From positions 744,001-808,000 of the forward strand of contig JABBOT010000033.1 in assembly GCA_016165875.1 (NCBI GenBank): a stretch of 64,000 bases of DNA, written 5' to 3'. The notes beneath the pieces are model-generated. The model was not told the origin of the DNA, made no database searches, and worked only from the letters and a program-made list of their open reading frames with translations. The position numbers and the translations under genes are program-made. This document shows, piece after piece, positions 44,001 to 59,000 of the stretch (position 1 is the first letter of the stretch; every line of letters begins with the position of its first letter). The DNA comes from Acanthopleura granulata. Taxonomy: Eukaryota > Mollusca > Polyplacophora > Chitonida > Chitonidae.

Positions 44001-47000
44001 TTGGCCAGTCTATTTCGACATCAGATCTTCTGTTGGCTTGTATATTTGGACATCATATCTTCTCTTGACTTGTCTATTTGAACATCATATCTCCTGTCGG
44101 TCTGTCTATTTGGACATCATATCTTCTGTCGGCCTGTCTATTTGGACATCACATCTTCTGTCGGCTTGTCTATTTGGACATCATATCTTCTGTCACCCTG
44201 TCCATTTGGACATCATATCTTCTGTCAGAGTGTCTATTAGGCCATCATATCTTCTGTCACCCTGTCCATTTGGACATCATATCTTCTGTCACCCTGTCCA
44301 TTTGGACATCATATCTTCTGTCGGCCTGTCTATTTGGACATCACATCTTCTGTCGGCTTGTCTATTTGGACATCATATCTTCTGTCACCCTGTCCATTTG
44401 GACATCATATCTTCTGTCACCCTGTCCATTTGGACATCATATCTTCTGTCACCCTGTCCATTTGGACATCATATCTTCTGTCACCCTGTCCATTTGGACA
44501 TCATATCTTCTGTCAGAGTGTCTATTTGGACATCATATCTTCTGTCACCCTGTCCATTTGGGCATTATATCTTCTGTCAGAGTGTCTATTTGGACATCAT
44601 ATCTTCTGTCACCCTGCCCATTTGGACATCATATCTTCTGTCACCCTGTCCATTTGGACATCATATCTTCTGTCACCCTGTCCATTTGGACATCATATCT
44701 TCTGTCAGAGTGTCTATTTGGACATCATATCTTCTGTCACCCTGTCCATTTGGACATCACATCTTCTGTCACCCTGTCCATTTGGACATCATATCTTCTG
44801 TCAGAGTGTCTATTTGGACATCATATCTTCTGTCACCCTGTCCATTTGGACATCACATCTTCTGTCACCCTGTCCATTTGGACATCACATCTTCTGTCAG
44901 AGTGTCCATTTGGACATCATATCTTCTGTCAGAGTGTCTATTTGGACATCATATCTTCTGCCAGAGTGTCCATTTGGCCATCAAACCTCTTAACATGTAA
45001 AGATGTGCTTGGTGGTTTTTTTGTGGGAAATTAGCACCCATATTTACTATATTTTGTTATTATTTTGCAACAGTCATCCCATTTTCCCACTCACCTCAAT
45101 AATGGCTTTCATGACCATGCCTGCCCCCTTCACTATTGCCATAGAGGGATGCTGTCAACACAAAGACAGACAGATATTCAGTGATTCAGCATTTTTTCTT
45201 TATTACATTTATTTACTTGATTGTTGTTTAGTGGCACAGTAACAAATTTTTCGTACGGCCGGAGAGGAAGCGAGGATGAGCTGGACTGCCTCATGTATGG
45301 AAACTAGCTTCACCTGTAACAACATGAACACTATCCTGTCAATCACAGCCACGAGTTCAAGAGCGGATCAAAAAGTCTACTCATCTACTGTAATTCTTCA
45401 ACCTTTATGCATGTTTTCGAGGTGTTTATTCAAGCATATTCTGAAGACAACATTCTGTGTTGACTAATAAAATGATACTTTTTGTGAAGTCTGGAATCTG
45501 GCCACCAACCAATGTAGTTTTGTCTCCAAAATCAAATAAGAAATTAGCATAAATTGCACTGAAAGTGGCCCTTTCATATGCAAAAAGTTTGAGGAATTAG
45601 GGCATGCATGATTTCCATTCAGAGGCTCTGTACACGTTTTTTCGACATCTGACAATATACTTCAAAATAAACAAAATGTAGGACATATCAGGAAAATATA
45701 GGACTGAGCTAACATTATAGGACACACATCATGGTGGAAGCCCTGCTTACCTGAAAGAGTTTGAATACTATCCTCCCATTCACAGCCACAAGTTCCAGGA
45801 GGGTATCGAAATGCGTTCCGTCCGTTGTTTCGCTGTAAGGAGCACAGAGGGCAAAGGTGAGAAAATCCAACATGGCGGATATGACTAGAGCCCCTGTACT
45901 TTTCACCTGAAATAAAAAGTGTCAAATATCAAGACTTTATTTCATTTTTTTTCCCCTTTTTCAACCACATACCAGTCATGTTCAGAATTCCGATTTGTGC
46001 TGTGTTTGAATAAAGATTAGAGCGACGGAAAGCTTTGTTTCTGTTTGATATTCACTGGTTCAACAAGGTGACTCACCACCTGCTGGTTGACGATGTATTG
46101 TACCAGGTACAATGAAAGGTAGGAAGGTAGGCTTGTTGTAAAGGTAGGCCGAGTGATGAAGATTTGAAAGCAGATTAGGGTGGAGAAACCCCTGTTGTTG
46201 TTGTTGTTATTCCATATTCATTGGTTCATTTATTTATTTGTTTGGTGTTTTATGCCGCCCTCAAGAATATTTTACTTATACGATGACAGCCAGCATAATG
46301 GTTTGAGAAAAACAGCGAGGGCCCGGGGGAAACCCACGACCATCCGCAGGTTGCTGGCAGGCCTCTCACGTATGGCCAGAGAGGAAGCCAGTATGAACTG
46401 GACTTGAACTCACAGCAACCACATTGGTGGAAAGCTTCTGACTCATTACACTGCACTACTGCGCTATCAAACTAAGCCACTTTGCCTGTTCACTGGTTCA
46501 GTAAGAAGACTCACCATATGCTGGTTGAACATGAATGTGTAAGCTGTAAGGCAGAGGAAACAAAGAGCTGAACAAAGAGCTAATGTGAGGAAAGCTCTAG
46601 AGTAGTTGTTTGATATTAGCTGGTTCAATATGAATGTATAAGCTGTAAAGTATGCTGCATAACAAAGATTTGAATGCAGAGGTGAGGAAATCTCTGTTGT
46701 TGTTGTCTGACATTCAGAAAGACGACTCACCACATGTTGGTTAAACATTTCTAACAATGTTTCCAGAAACTTCCTGGAGGATAGCAGCGAGTATTTGTTG
46801 AGTTGCTCCTGACGAAGATCATAATCATCATGCATAGGCTGAAAACAAAATGTTTAAAAAAAAATCACTTCTTTAGGTGTAAAACTTCAAAATCAATTCT
46901 GCATAACACTGTAGACTTCTTTTCCATTTTTCACTCTGGAATGACAACTTAAATGTGCTGAGAAATTATTCTTTTTTTTCTTAATATTTGCCTCTACATC

Positions 47001-50000
47001 ACAGGGCAAACCTGACGATCACACTTACCACAAAAGAATGCACTTGTAGCACACTTCCTGCATAAGGTCGCTGTGAATTCAAGTCCAGTTCACGCTGGCA
47101 TCCTCTCTGGCTATACTTGGGGAGATCCGGCAGCGGATGGTTGTGGGTTTCCTCTTAGCTCTGCAAGGGTTTCCTCCCACCATAACGCTTGCCATCATCG
47201 TATAAGTGAAATATTCTTGAGTACGGCGTAAAACACCAATCAAATAAATAAATAAACACCTCCTGCATTACTCTTCTCTGAAAAGGCTGCCATACTCACA
47301 GACAAGGGCAGTAACTCTACTAGGCTAAAAGTCGAAAGCTAAGGAAAGGAATGCTGAATGTTAGATGGGTTGGAGGGAGGGGGACTAACGAGTCCATGAG
47401 GTTCTTTGACACTGCAAAATGATTGTATCCAGAATAACCTTAAAATTCTCAGAATGAAAAAAATGACTGTCAGGTGGATGTCATTCCCACATTTGACTTG
47501 AAACAATATTTGTTGCATTTCAACTTCATTGTGCGGGTTTCTATTTATCACTTACATCTTGACCTTACTAGTTGTGTGTCTGAACAATTTAATCAATGTT
47601 ACAGTTGGCTATCTGGAGGATACTGCACAGTGAAGGGTAAATACCATAAATATTGTTCAAGTGAGATGTGGAAATGATAAGCCACGAGACAAGAATATCA
47701 CAATTTTGTGTATTTAGAGAAGTTTTAAGCAATGCTTTTAGGTGTAAGCCTTCAAGGAGAGGTCAATCTATATTGTGACGCTGTTCAGAGGACATTTTGT
47801 ATCACGTAATGCTTTCTTGCCCGAGGCAGGAATGAAACAGTTCACTATTTCTTGTATTATGATGTATATGGGATATCTTAAATGACATGTCTTTTTGCGT
47901 GAAGTGGGAACGAAACAGTTCACTAAGCTCGTATTATGAAGTTTTACATGATGTCTTGTATGACGTGTCTTCTTGCGTGACGTAGGAACAAAACAATACA
48001 CTAAGCTTGCATTATGACACCATCTCATGGAGCTCACATTGGGACATTATAAAACTGTTAGCACTTTTCAATCAAGTCATGTGAAACAAAATATTTCTGA
48101 TGACCATCTTAAGCAGACTGGATTGAATTTGTCTCAGAAATCTTCAATGACCTTCAAATGACCTTGAAATGAGCCTTTGCTGTCTAACCTGCATGAGAGC
48201 ATTGAGCATGTCTGTGGCTGCATGGGTCACCCCGTCGTTTCCTCTCTTCAGTGCCTTCACAACCTTCACTCCAACTTTCTCTCTCATCCTAGATAAAAAC
48301 AAGACACAAACAGTGCCAGCGATAAGTTTTACATACATGTAATAAACAGGCAGTTTAACGCTGGAAAATGAAAACGTCACTGTGATTTAATATTTCAGTA
48401 CTTATTTTGCCATCGTCAGGAGAGTCAGAGAGTGATTATGTTTATTTGATTTGATTGAATGGTGTTTAACACTCACTTCATAAATATTTCAGTTATATAT
48501 CATTAGTCAGTGTTAATAGTGGAGGAATTCAACTGGGACCACCTGGACTAAAGCCACCAGCCTTTGGTAAGTAAATCAGGAACTTTTCAATTTGTGACGT
48601 AAAAATCTTCACTTCATGCTGAGTAGTGAGGAATAAACTTTCTCTTGGAATAAACCACTAGCCTAAATGACCTAAAATTTCATCACTAACAAAACTACTC
48701 ATTTTCCAAGATTTTGGGAGTTCTACAGACTGTTTGGACGACAGAATGATATCCTATAGAATATATGCAAGTTTCAGGACAAAAACAATATTTTATGACA
48801 TATATTTCACTTTTTTCAGGCGAAATTTTAGCTAATTTACAGTTTTGGGGGGCACCAAGGTCACCACCTTAATTAGTCTTAGAAATCAATATTTTTGTCT
48901 CAGTAGAGCATAATGTTTATTCCTACCCCACCCTCTCCCCAAACAGATGTGTTAACAGATGTGCATACCTGGAGAAATTTTTAAACAGGTAGAAACAAAA
49001 AGTTACCTGTCAAATGCAAAAGGTAGAAAAAGAATAATATTTCAACCCTTGTTCATTAGATGAATGTAAGCCAGGCAGTACAAACACCCCTTAACTATTT
49101 AATGTTCTTGTTCTAAGAGAATTACTCCTTACTTTGGCAACTGTGTGAATGCTCTGAACCCGGCTTTAGAAGCGACCAATCGTCTTAGAGCATGGAACTG
49201 AGCCTCCAGAGAGGACGACGATATGGTGGCTTGATCACCTTCGCGCTCGATCAAATTCGCTAACGTTTGGTTGATTAACTTCTCTTTGTTCTCAGAAAAC
49301 AAACCCTGAAAAAAAAGACAAATTTGTTTTTAAATTTGAAGATACAATGTATTTTTAATCATCATTCTGAGGGAAGTAACTGCTGTATTTCTTCAACCCT
49401 TTCAAACATTAATTCCAAGGATTGCAAACAGGTGCCTGCCATTTTGAAAACACCCCTCTGGAAAAAGTGGAATGACCACGTTATTTATTACTTACCAAAG
49501 ATCTATTGGAGCGTACCACTTTCACCACTGGGGTGTTTTCAAGATTCACAGAAATATTCTGAGGGACTTGTTCTTAACAGACTGATAAAACACTGCTTTC
49601 TTCTTAAACTGTACTTAACCTCACAGCCACCACATTGCTGAGAGGCATTCGGGTCATTACGCTGCACTGGCCAATTAACCCCCTCATTCACAGAGGCCTC
49701 CAATAAATAAACAAACGCTCCATTAACTTTTCAGCGTTCATGCTGTGTGCTAAGTGTTAATGGTGTATTCCAAATATCCTATCGTAGAAATCGTACATTT
49801 AGCTGCATTTAAATCAGCTGGACACAAATTCTAAATCAAAAGCAAATAAAGTTAGAAATGTTTGAAGACATATGTAATAGTTTTAAAACTCAAATAATAA
49901 AATCTGTAATAAAGCTTCCCTTACATGTTGTGTCTAACCGTGTATAAAATGGGCTATTCCCACGCTAAATACTTGGTTAAGGCATGAAAAAATATATATA

Positions 50001-53000
50001 AGCTTGCATGTCATAAATACAAAACAAATTCCTATCAACATGATTTGCCCAGCTCAGCACGTTAGAACAGTTGTAAGATTGAAATCTGTTCAAGGCCTTG
50101 CTTTCATTTTGCAAAGAGGTCTTTTCCTTAAAAGCGCACTGATTTTACTTCCATGCAGAGCATGTGTATATTAATTTACTGTGCACCTAAAATTACCACA
50201 GGTTGTTCTAAGAACTGCACACTGAATGCTGAACTTCCTCTACTTACATCCTGCGTGACGGCGTGCAACAACCCACTGTAGGACACGTTGCTGTTAAACC
50301 GGTCAACCGCTTCCTCGAATGTCATTGATCCTGAAACCATTCAAAGCGAGCTACGCACATGATTGTACTGGTGCGGCAGTCTGTCGTCTGTAGTCCGTTG
50401 AATAAATGAGTGATTTCTGGTTCCATGGATAATTTATGGTTTATTCTCCTGTCAATACATGAGTTATCTGAGCGGAATTTGCTGATGTAATTATACGTTT
50501 ACATTTGTTTTTCTTAGGAATGATGTTTTTTTCTTTTTTTTAGCACAAGTGGCAACTATTCTGGCTGTAGCTAACCATTTCCACTTCGGCAATGGGGCAA
50601 CCAATAAGAATATTTCAATCCTTTCTATGCATGTAACTGGGGGAAATAAATCCTGAAGGACAAAATGACAAAAAGAAGTACATATTAATACAACAAAAAC
50701 CTATCATGCTAATTTATTTACATCTTTATTTATTTAATTCGTTTTTTATGTCGTATTTCAGAACATTTCACATATACAAAGGCGGCCAGCATTATGGGCG
50801 GAAACTGGCCAGAGCCTTGGCAAAAACCACGACTATCCACAGGTTGCTGACAAAATTTCTCACCTAAGCATGGAAAGGAATTGGTGATTAAGAAAAACTG
50901 GTTCCCAAAGAAACATACCAGGTGGATTCTGAATGAATTTTAGGTGTTGACTTTCCACTTCTTCTTCAACAGGGACAGTGAAGGGACCTGAATACAGAAT
51001 TGGAAAAAAGAATGACTTTTCTTTTATGTTGTTTATAATTTTTTTTTTTCTCACATGCACACATTTCTGGCAAGGCCTTATTTCCATTTTTACTTGGTCA
51101 TTTATTCAAAATTATTTAATATAACGAATTTATTTTATAACAAAACTGCAAACCAAAATTGCCTTTTATGATAATCATGTATTTATTTATTTATTTATTT
51201 GATTGACGTTTTATGCCGTACTTAAGAATATTGCACTTATCCAACGGCAAGCAGCATTTAGGTGGGAGAAAACCAAGACGAGCATGTAGAACTGCTGTAA
51301 TACAGCTCTGCCCTTAATTCCATCATTACACCATTAACCAATCAAACTGATGCATAATTTTCTAATTATTTGTGAGCTTGACCAGACTAGAAGTGAAAAT
51401 GAAACTAAAGTGCCTCTTACCCAGTCTATAACCTCTCTTGGTGGGTTTCATCTTGACACAGATGTCTCTATTCCCCGAGGCTCGTACTCCGTCCAGGACT
51501 GACGCAATCAGTGCATCTCTACAATAATGCGACATAGAAAACAGATTGTCACACCTGACAAACCTTTTTTGAAAACTTTCAACAAAAGGCTATATCAAAT
51601 TTTACAAAGGAAAATAGTTTTTCACACTGTTACAATGTAAGATATCAAACTGCAAAATGGTACTTTTAGCACACTTTAATGATCATCACACAAGTGTAAA
51701 TTTAAGCAGTATAAAGATGGAGAAATTTGGGACTACCTTTTGGTATATATATTCTTTGTGTAACACATGTTTACTAAACATTTTTGCACAAGAATTTGTC
51801 CTTTTCAGCTAACAAATGTGTTCAACCTTGATTTGGATCAAATTCACATTTTTAATATAGTTCACAAACATTGTAATAATTCAGGTTCAATGCACGTTTG
51901 GATATAACAACAAATTTATATTCAAATAAATTTATAAGACATGCATCACATCCTTACTTAGAACACTATTGTGCAATGGCTATAAATACCAAAAGTTGGT
52001 CCCAAATACCCACCATACTAAGATATTTTCAAATACCCATTTCTCCTAAAATATGTCCAAAAAAAAAATATTTAAGACCATATTAGCAAATAAGTTTTGA
52101 TGCTCTTTCATCTGAGGCCATACTCACGAATATTCACCATGATGAGGACTAGTATATTACAGTAAAACTTGTCTAAAACGACCGTGCTTGGTTCCGCAAA
52201 AAAAATGTCGATTTTGACAAGATGTCTGTGTGGAATATACTGTGTGCATCAACAACAACAACACTTACTTCCTTGTACACAGGTTGCAAACGTGTCACTA
52301 ATAAACAAAGTTCTGTGCAAGCAAGCAAGGTGAATTAAGTTGCTTTTTTTTTGGCCCGAAGTTTTATGTCTTTAAATGCAAGGAGGAATAGGCCTATTGG
52401 TACATGGGGAAAAAAAAATAGGCTAAACATTTGTGGAACTAGAACTTCTGATGCGTTGTTTGTCACATCGACAAAGGGTAAATTTTACCACCAAAAATAA
52501 TATTTTATGACATTAACTGACCTCTAGAGATGCACATTTGTGGGTGACATTTTAGGTCATTTAGGGTTTGAATAACAGCTGTGTGTTCCTTTCCTTTAGC
52601 TTTAATGAAGGTTCCATAGTCACAGCATCATATCACCAGTGTAAGACTTCAAGTTTCTAGAAGAGTGTTAAAAAGAAAGAGAAACTGACCTGTCTGTTGA
52701 GGTGTATGTCCTCACTGCTCCCTTCACATATTCTATGCTGAACATCTGCGGGTTTTCTTGATCGCGGATTATTGCAAAAACCTGCCCCCAAAAATGAAGA
52801 TCGTCCAATGATTTATAACACAGCATAGTGTAAAATTTCCTCAAAGCTCCTAACCTGTGGACGTCCTTGGGTTTCCCCCCCGGGGCTCTGCTCGGTTTCC
52901 TCCCAGAAGAATGCTGGCTGCCGTCACATAAGTGAAACATTCTTGAGTATGGTGTACAACATACAGCTGGAGAGGAAGCCAACATGAGCTGGAGAGGAAG

Positions 53001-56000
53001 CCAACATACAGCTGGAGAGGAAGCCAACATGAGCTGGAGAGGAAGCCAACATACAGCTGGAGAGGAAGCCAACACGAGCTGGAGAGGAAGCCAACATACA
53101 GCTGGAGAGGAAGCCAACATGAGCTGGATTTGAACTCACAGTGACCGCATAGGTGGGAGGCATCTGGGTCATTACGCTGCACTTGTGTGCCAACCAACTG
53201 AGCCATGGAGGCCCCAGGGGTGAAACAACTGTGACTGTTACATTGAAACGCATGTTGTAATGAAGCCTGTCAGAATGCCGGACAGGTGTAGCTTGGAGAA
53301 GTAGACAGTCAAGCGCAGACAGTCTATCTGCTTAGAAACATGCCTCCTGAATCCATTTTCGTGACTTAAGTGCATGCATATGTTTTGTTTTTAGTTTTTC
53401 ACCTCTTAAGGTCTTCTGGAAAATATCTGTCCGGTTTGATGTTTGTAGCCTCTTACCTTTTTAAGAGACTAAATCCTCATTAAGAAAACTATTCCCTAAG
53501 TGTGAAGGAAAAATTTGACCAATTAAAGGGCTGCATTTCATCCTGTGATGTCAGTATGGTGGACAAAATCGTAACGTGACATCAGTGAAATTCTGAAATG
53601 ACACTGTGTCCGATAACACTGACAGCCAATCAAAACAGGACTTGAATGAAGTGCTTAGCAAACGAGTATGCGAGTTCTAAGCAGATTGATTGTGTCCGCA
53701 CGTGGCCTAACGTTAGATGCCACCTCAAACCACATCATGTTCACTCACATCACAGAGCGGTTTGCATGTCACAAGGTTGTACGTGGCTGGGTCACGCTCC
53801 ACCAAGCACGTTTCGGACAAACACATCGTGCGGCGCACGGAATCCGCGTGACGCGGGGAAATCTTCTGTACTGTGAACTCTGCGTATGAAGTCAATGCTT
53901 CGTCAGAGCTGTGAAAAACAGAAGAGAAAAAGATTAATACTCCAAAAGTTTGGTACACTCATTCTGCACTAATACTATTCACACCAGGTATGTCCTAAAA
54001 TTAAAATTCAATCCGAAAGTCCAAAACTAAAATTTTACCCATGTCTGCAAATGTTGCAATGTTGCACATTCTTTCTGGGAATGGAGTAATATGACATTAT
54101 ATATCAGTTTAAGGACCAGTGAGAAGTAGGCAAGATATGCTTTCACAGACTTTTCCCATCAGAAATTTTCTTCATAAAGAAAGATAATGCAAGGAATACC
54201 TGTATTTTCCCATCTTACGCGTGACGAACTGCTCAAATGTGATTGGTTCTTTCCACTGTTTCACAGATATGCCAATGTAGGCAGCTGCAGACTCTAACAC
54301 ACTTTTTGCTAATTCATCCCTCTGCTCTAGAGCAAATAAATGCTGGAAAACAAAAAACAGATCACTCCAATGAATGACAAAATTTAAATATTATTCACCC
54401 TAAAGCTCTCACAGAATCCTTGCTAGTCACATTACACTGACACTCCACGTAGACATAATATACTGGCACCTCATCTAGCTACAGTATATGATGCCCCACC
54501 CACAGCAAACTCAGCAAACCCCACCCACACACTGTATATGGAAAGACCCTCCCCTCCCCATTACAGTACAGGATACCCCATCCAGTTACACTATACAATG
54601 TCCCAGTTACAGCATATTCACACCCCTCTCAACCTCAGCATACTCACACCCCAACCAATCACAGCATATTGATACCCAACCCAGTCACAGCATATTCACA
54701 CCCCACCCAGTCACAGCATATTGATACCCCACCCAGCCACAGCATACTCACACCCCACCCAATCACAGCATACTGATACCCCACCCAGCCGCAGTATACT
54801 CACACACCACCCAGTCACAGCATACTGATACCCAACCCAGCCACAGCATACTCACACCCCAACCATGCTGACACCCCATCCAGCCCCAGCATACTCACAC
54901 CCCTCCCAGCCACAGTATACTCACACCCCACCGAGCCACAGCAAACCACCCCCCTCCCAACCACAGTATACTGATACCCCACCCAGCCACAGCATACTCA
55001 CACCCCATTCAGCCCCAGCATACTCACACCCCATCCAGCCCCAGCATACTGACATCCCATCCAACCCCAGCATACTCACACCCCTCCCACTCATAGCATA
55101 CTCACACCCCACCCAGCCCCATCATACTCACACCCCTCCCAGACACAGTATACTGACACCCTTCCCAACCACAGTACACTCACACCCCTCCCAGCCACAG
55201 CATACTGACACCCCATCCAGCCACAGCATACTCACACCCAATCCAGCCACAGCACACTGACACCCCTCCCAGCCACAGCACACTGACACCCCTCCCAGCC
55301 ACAGCATACTCACACCCCATCCAGCCACAGGATACTCACACCCCATCCAGCCACAGGATACTCACACCCCATCCAGCTACAGCACACTGACACCCTCCCA
55401 GCCACGGTATACAAATCCTGAGCTACAGTATATGGATAGCCTACTCAGCTACAGTATTTATTTACTTATTTATTTGATTGTAGTTTCCGGGGGAAACCCA
55501 TGACCATTCGAAGGTTGATGGGGGACCTTCCAACATACAGGTGGAGAGGAAGCCAGCATGAGCTGACTTGAACAGTATATGGACACTCCACACAGCTACA
55601 GTATACGGATAGCCCACCCAGTTACAGTACAGGGTACCCTAATCACCTAGAGTATATGGATAGTCCACTTAGCTAGAGTATATGGATAGCCCATCCAGCT
55701 GCAGTATATTGATAGTCCACTCAGCTACAGCACATGGATTCTGCACCCACCTGCAGTTCAGGGCTAGCTCACCCAGTTACAATAGATACTCCACCCAGCT
55801 ACAGTATATGGATAACCCACCTAGCTACAGTATATATATAGCCCAAACAGCTACAGTATCCCCCACCCACCTCATACTGACGGCCCACCCATCCACAGCA
55901 TACTAACACCCAACCCAATGTTAAATGTTCATATTTTCCCCCGGGCTCTCTGCGGTTTCCTACCACCACAATGATGGCCGCTGGCATGTAAGTCATATTA

Positions 56001-59000
56001 TGTAATAATGTATATATGTATAATATAATATAATAATATGTAATATTCTTGAGTATGGTGTAAAACACCAATCAAATAAATAAATAAATAAATAATGTTC
56101 ACATAGCATTTACCAAAGCATGATCAAATGTTCAAATGCACTTCTCTCGTTTCACTGTGGTCAGGTCTTTTGGTGGAGGAAACCCAGTGTAGAAGTGTAA
56201 CAGAGTAGAGGTGAAGTGCAACAGAGTAGAGGTGAAGTGTAGAGGTGAAGTGTAGAGGTGAAGTGTAACAGAGTATAGGTGAAGTGTAACAGAGTAGAGG
56301 GGAAGTACTTCACCTGGCCTGTAAAATGTGACTGCAAAAGCACATGAAGGTTTTCAAATGATGCCTTTGATGCCAACACTGATAAGAAATGAATCAAACT
56401 TCACAAAAAAAGCCTCTAAGTGGCCCTATGAGGTGAATGAATCAATAAGAATCAAACAAAATGTGTCAACTAAGAAGAGTTAAACTGTTCGTGAAGTACA
56501 AGACTTATTTTCATTTCCTTATCTGGGCAGATGTGTCCCTTCATGATCTGATATACCCACCAGCCTGTTAAAGCCTCCATATATGACAGCTAAACCACCT
56601 GGGTAATCAGACACCTGTAATAAAACAAGCGTGCAATATTTACATTAAACACAAAAACATAATAATGCATGTAGATTTCTTTTACATGGCAACTTAGTGT
56701 TTTTATCTCCTGTGAGGCTTTCAAACATTGTTTTCAGCATGGCACGAAAGTCAGTTTCGCAACACCTAAACTAGCTCGACCCTTCTTTTAAAAAGCACAG
56801 GACCCCATGGGGCCCATCTTAAGTTTACCTGTGCTACATCCTCCATGTCTTTATGATCGAAGGAGCACAGGACCCTATCTGTGCTGGGGTCCACCTTAAG
56901 TTTACCTGTGCTACATCCTCCATGTCTTTATGATCGAAGCAGCACAGGACCCTATCTGTGCTGGGGTCCACCTTAAGTTTACCTGTGCTACATCCTCCAT
57001 GTCTTTATGATCGAAGCAGCACGGGACCCTATCTGTGCTGGGGTCCACCTTAAGTTTACCTGTGTTACACCCTCCATGTCTTTGTGATCGAAGCAGCACG
57101 GGACCCTATCTGTGCTGGGGTCCACCTTAAGTTTACCTGTGCTACATCCTCCATGTCTTTATGATCGAAGGAGCACAGGACCCTATCTGTGCTGGGGTCC
57201 ACCTTAAGTTTACCTGTGCTACACCCTCCATGTCTTTGTGATCGAAGGAGCACAGGACCCTTTCTGTGCTGGGGCCCACCTTAAGTTTACCTGTGCTACA
57301 CCCTCCATGTCTTTGTGATCGAAGGAGCACAGGACCCTTTCTGTGCTGGGGCCCACCTTAAGTTTACCTGTGCTACACCCTCCATGTCTTTGTGATCGAA
57401 GGAGCACAGGACCCTTTCTGTGCTGGGGCCCACCTTAAGTTTACCTGTGCTACACCCTCCATGTCTTTGTGATCGAAGGAGCACAGGACCCTTTCTGTGC
57501 TGGGGCCCACCTTAAGTTTACCTTTCCTATACATTCCCAGATTTTGTAGTCGTACGAACACATGGCCTTTTTGTGCTGCGTCCACAGGACCCTGTTTGTG
57601 CTGGCGTCCATCTTAAATTTACCTTTGCTAAACCCTCCATGTCTTTGTAATCATAGGAGCATAGGACCCTATTTGTGCTGGGGTCCACCTGGTTCAATGA
57701 AGCTGGGGTCACTTCTAGAATGACTGGAACGCGGTTCTCTGACCAGTGATGTTTGTAAGCGTTGAACCTCTGAAAGGAGAACAAAAAATAAACTGTCCAA
57801 CAACTGAGGTCTAACCAAGTCAGTGTTACTTTGTGGCCATAGTAATCAGACTGTGGTGGAAGGAAATTTCAAGGCCAAAACTCTTCACAGGAAGGTGCTG
57901 ATCTGATTTTCTGCTTGTTGTATATGTAGCAGATCTGTTTCTTTTTCTTCAGTTTTCTTTAAAGTTTCTTAGTTTTTCCCTAAACATCAAATCATACCTT
58001 TCATCACAAAATCAAATTATTACATTGTATTAATTTTGCAAATCTGAGTGCCATCAGCAAATGCATATAAACTGGTGGTACAATATTGATTTACAACATC
58101 AACAATTGTCAGATAGCAGTTTAAGAGTTTCTAGAGAATTCTACATTTCACCCACCTTCAGATTTTTGTTTTGTTCCACAAACTGATCTCTGAATCTCTG
58201 GGAATGAAATGAAGGCAAAAGCAGCACACATTATCATCAATTTTATCAAAAAGTTTGATTTGCATAATGTAAAGTTCTATGGTATTTATAAATGCATGGA
58301 GGCAACAGATCTGTGTAAACCATTACATTTTGTTCCACCTCCCTAAAAAGGAAAGCGTCTGACAAGTGTTCTCTGACCAAGCGTGTCTCAAGCAACCTCA
58401 CTGATTCACTGTCGTGACATATCGTGCTGAAATGGTAGGGACAAAGCCAATTATAGGTTTTTTGAGGTGTAAAGTTTCCACTGCCAGCCAGCCCTTTTGA
58501 GTGTACAGGAGCGTGCTGGGTTCGAAAATAATGGAATTGAGGTACGAGTTTTACTGATGAAAGTTTGAAATATTTGGCAAGACAGCACAAAGCATCAGGT
58601 GGTGACAAGGCTAAGAGTGACCACCGCTTGGCTTTGCTAGGTACCACTAGTAGATTTTGAAGGTCAACTGATGTCACGAATTATATGGTTGCTTTCTAAC
58701 AGGCTGAGGAAAGTATGCACCGATGCTTATTGGCCAGAGAATGTTTGGGATTCAGTTACAGAGCTAAACGCTAACACTGTGGTTTATGGATATTTAATTG
58801 GTGTCTCGGGCCAGTTGTTTTCTAAGGTATCGTGTTTATAATGTTTTTGTAAGCAACAAAATAGCAAGTCATAGTCAAATGGACAATTTGCAGCAGGCCT
58901 CACTTTTCATCCAGACTCCCAACTTTTCATCTCTGTTTATCAAACCCAGGGGTTTTTCCAGCTATTTTCACAACAAGAAATATCAGAAAATTAAGTTCTA

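Noticed and set aside
42883..45034. Several plus-strand frames of 180-348 codons
   Set aside because: All are translations of the 32-bp array, which shifts frame every unit and so gives long frames in all three phases.
53646..53889. Plus-strand frames over exon 8
   Set aside because: Antisense shadows of the conserved minus-strand exon.
54488..55346. Proline/histidine-rich frames
   Set aside because: Produced by the C-rich 26-bp array.
58246..58677. 143-codon minus-strand frame between exons 3 and 4
   Set aside because: No similarity to RME-8 and no known motif; the flanking exons join in phase without it. It could be chance.
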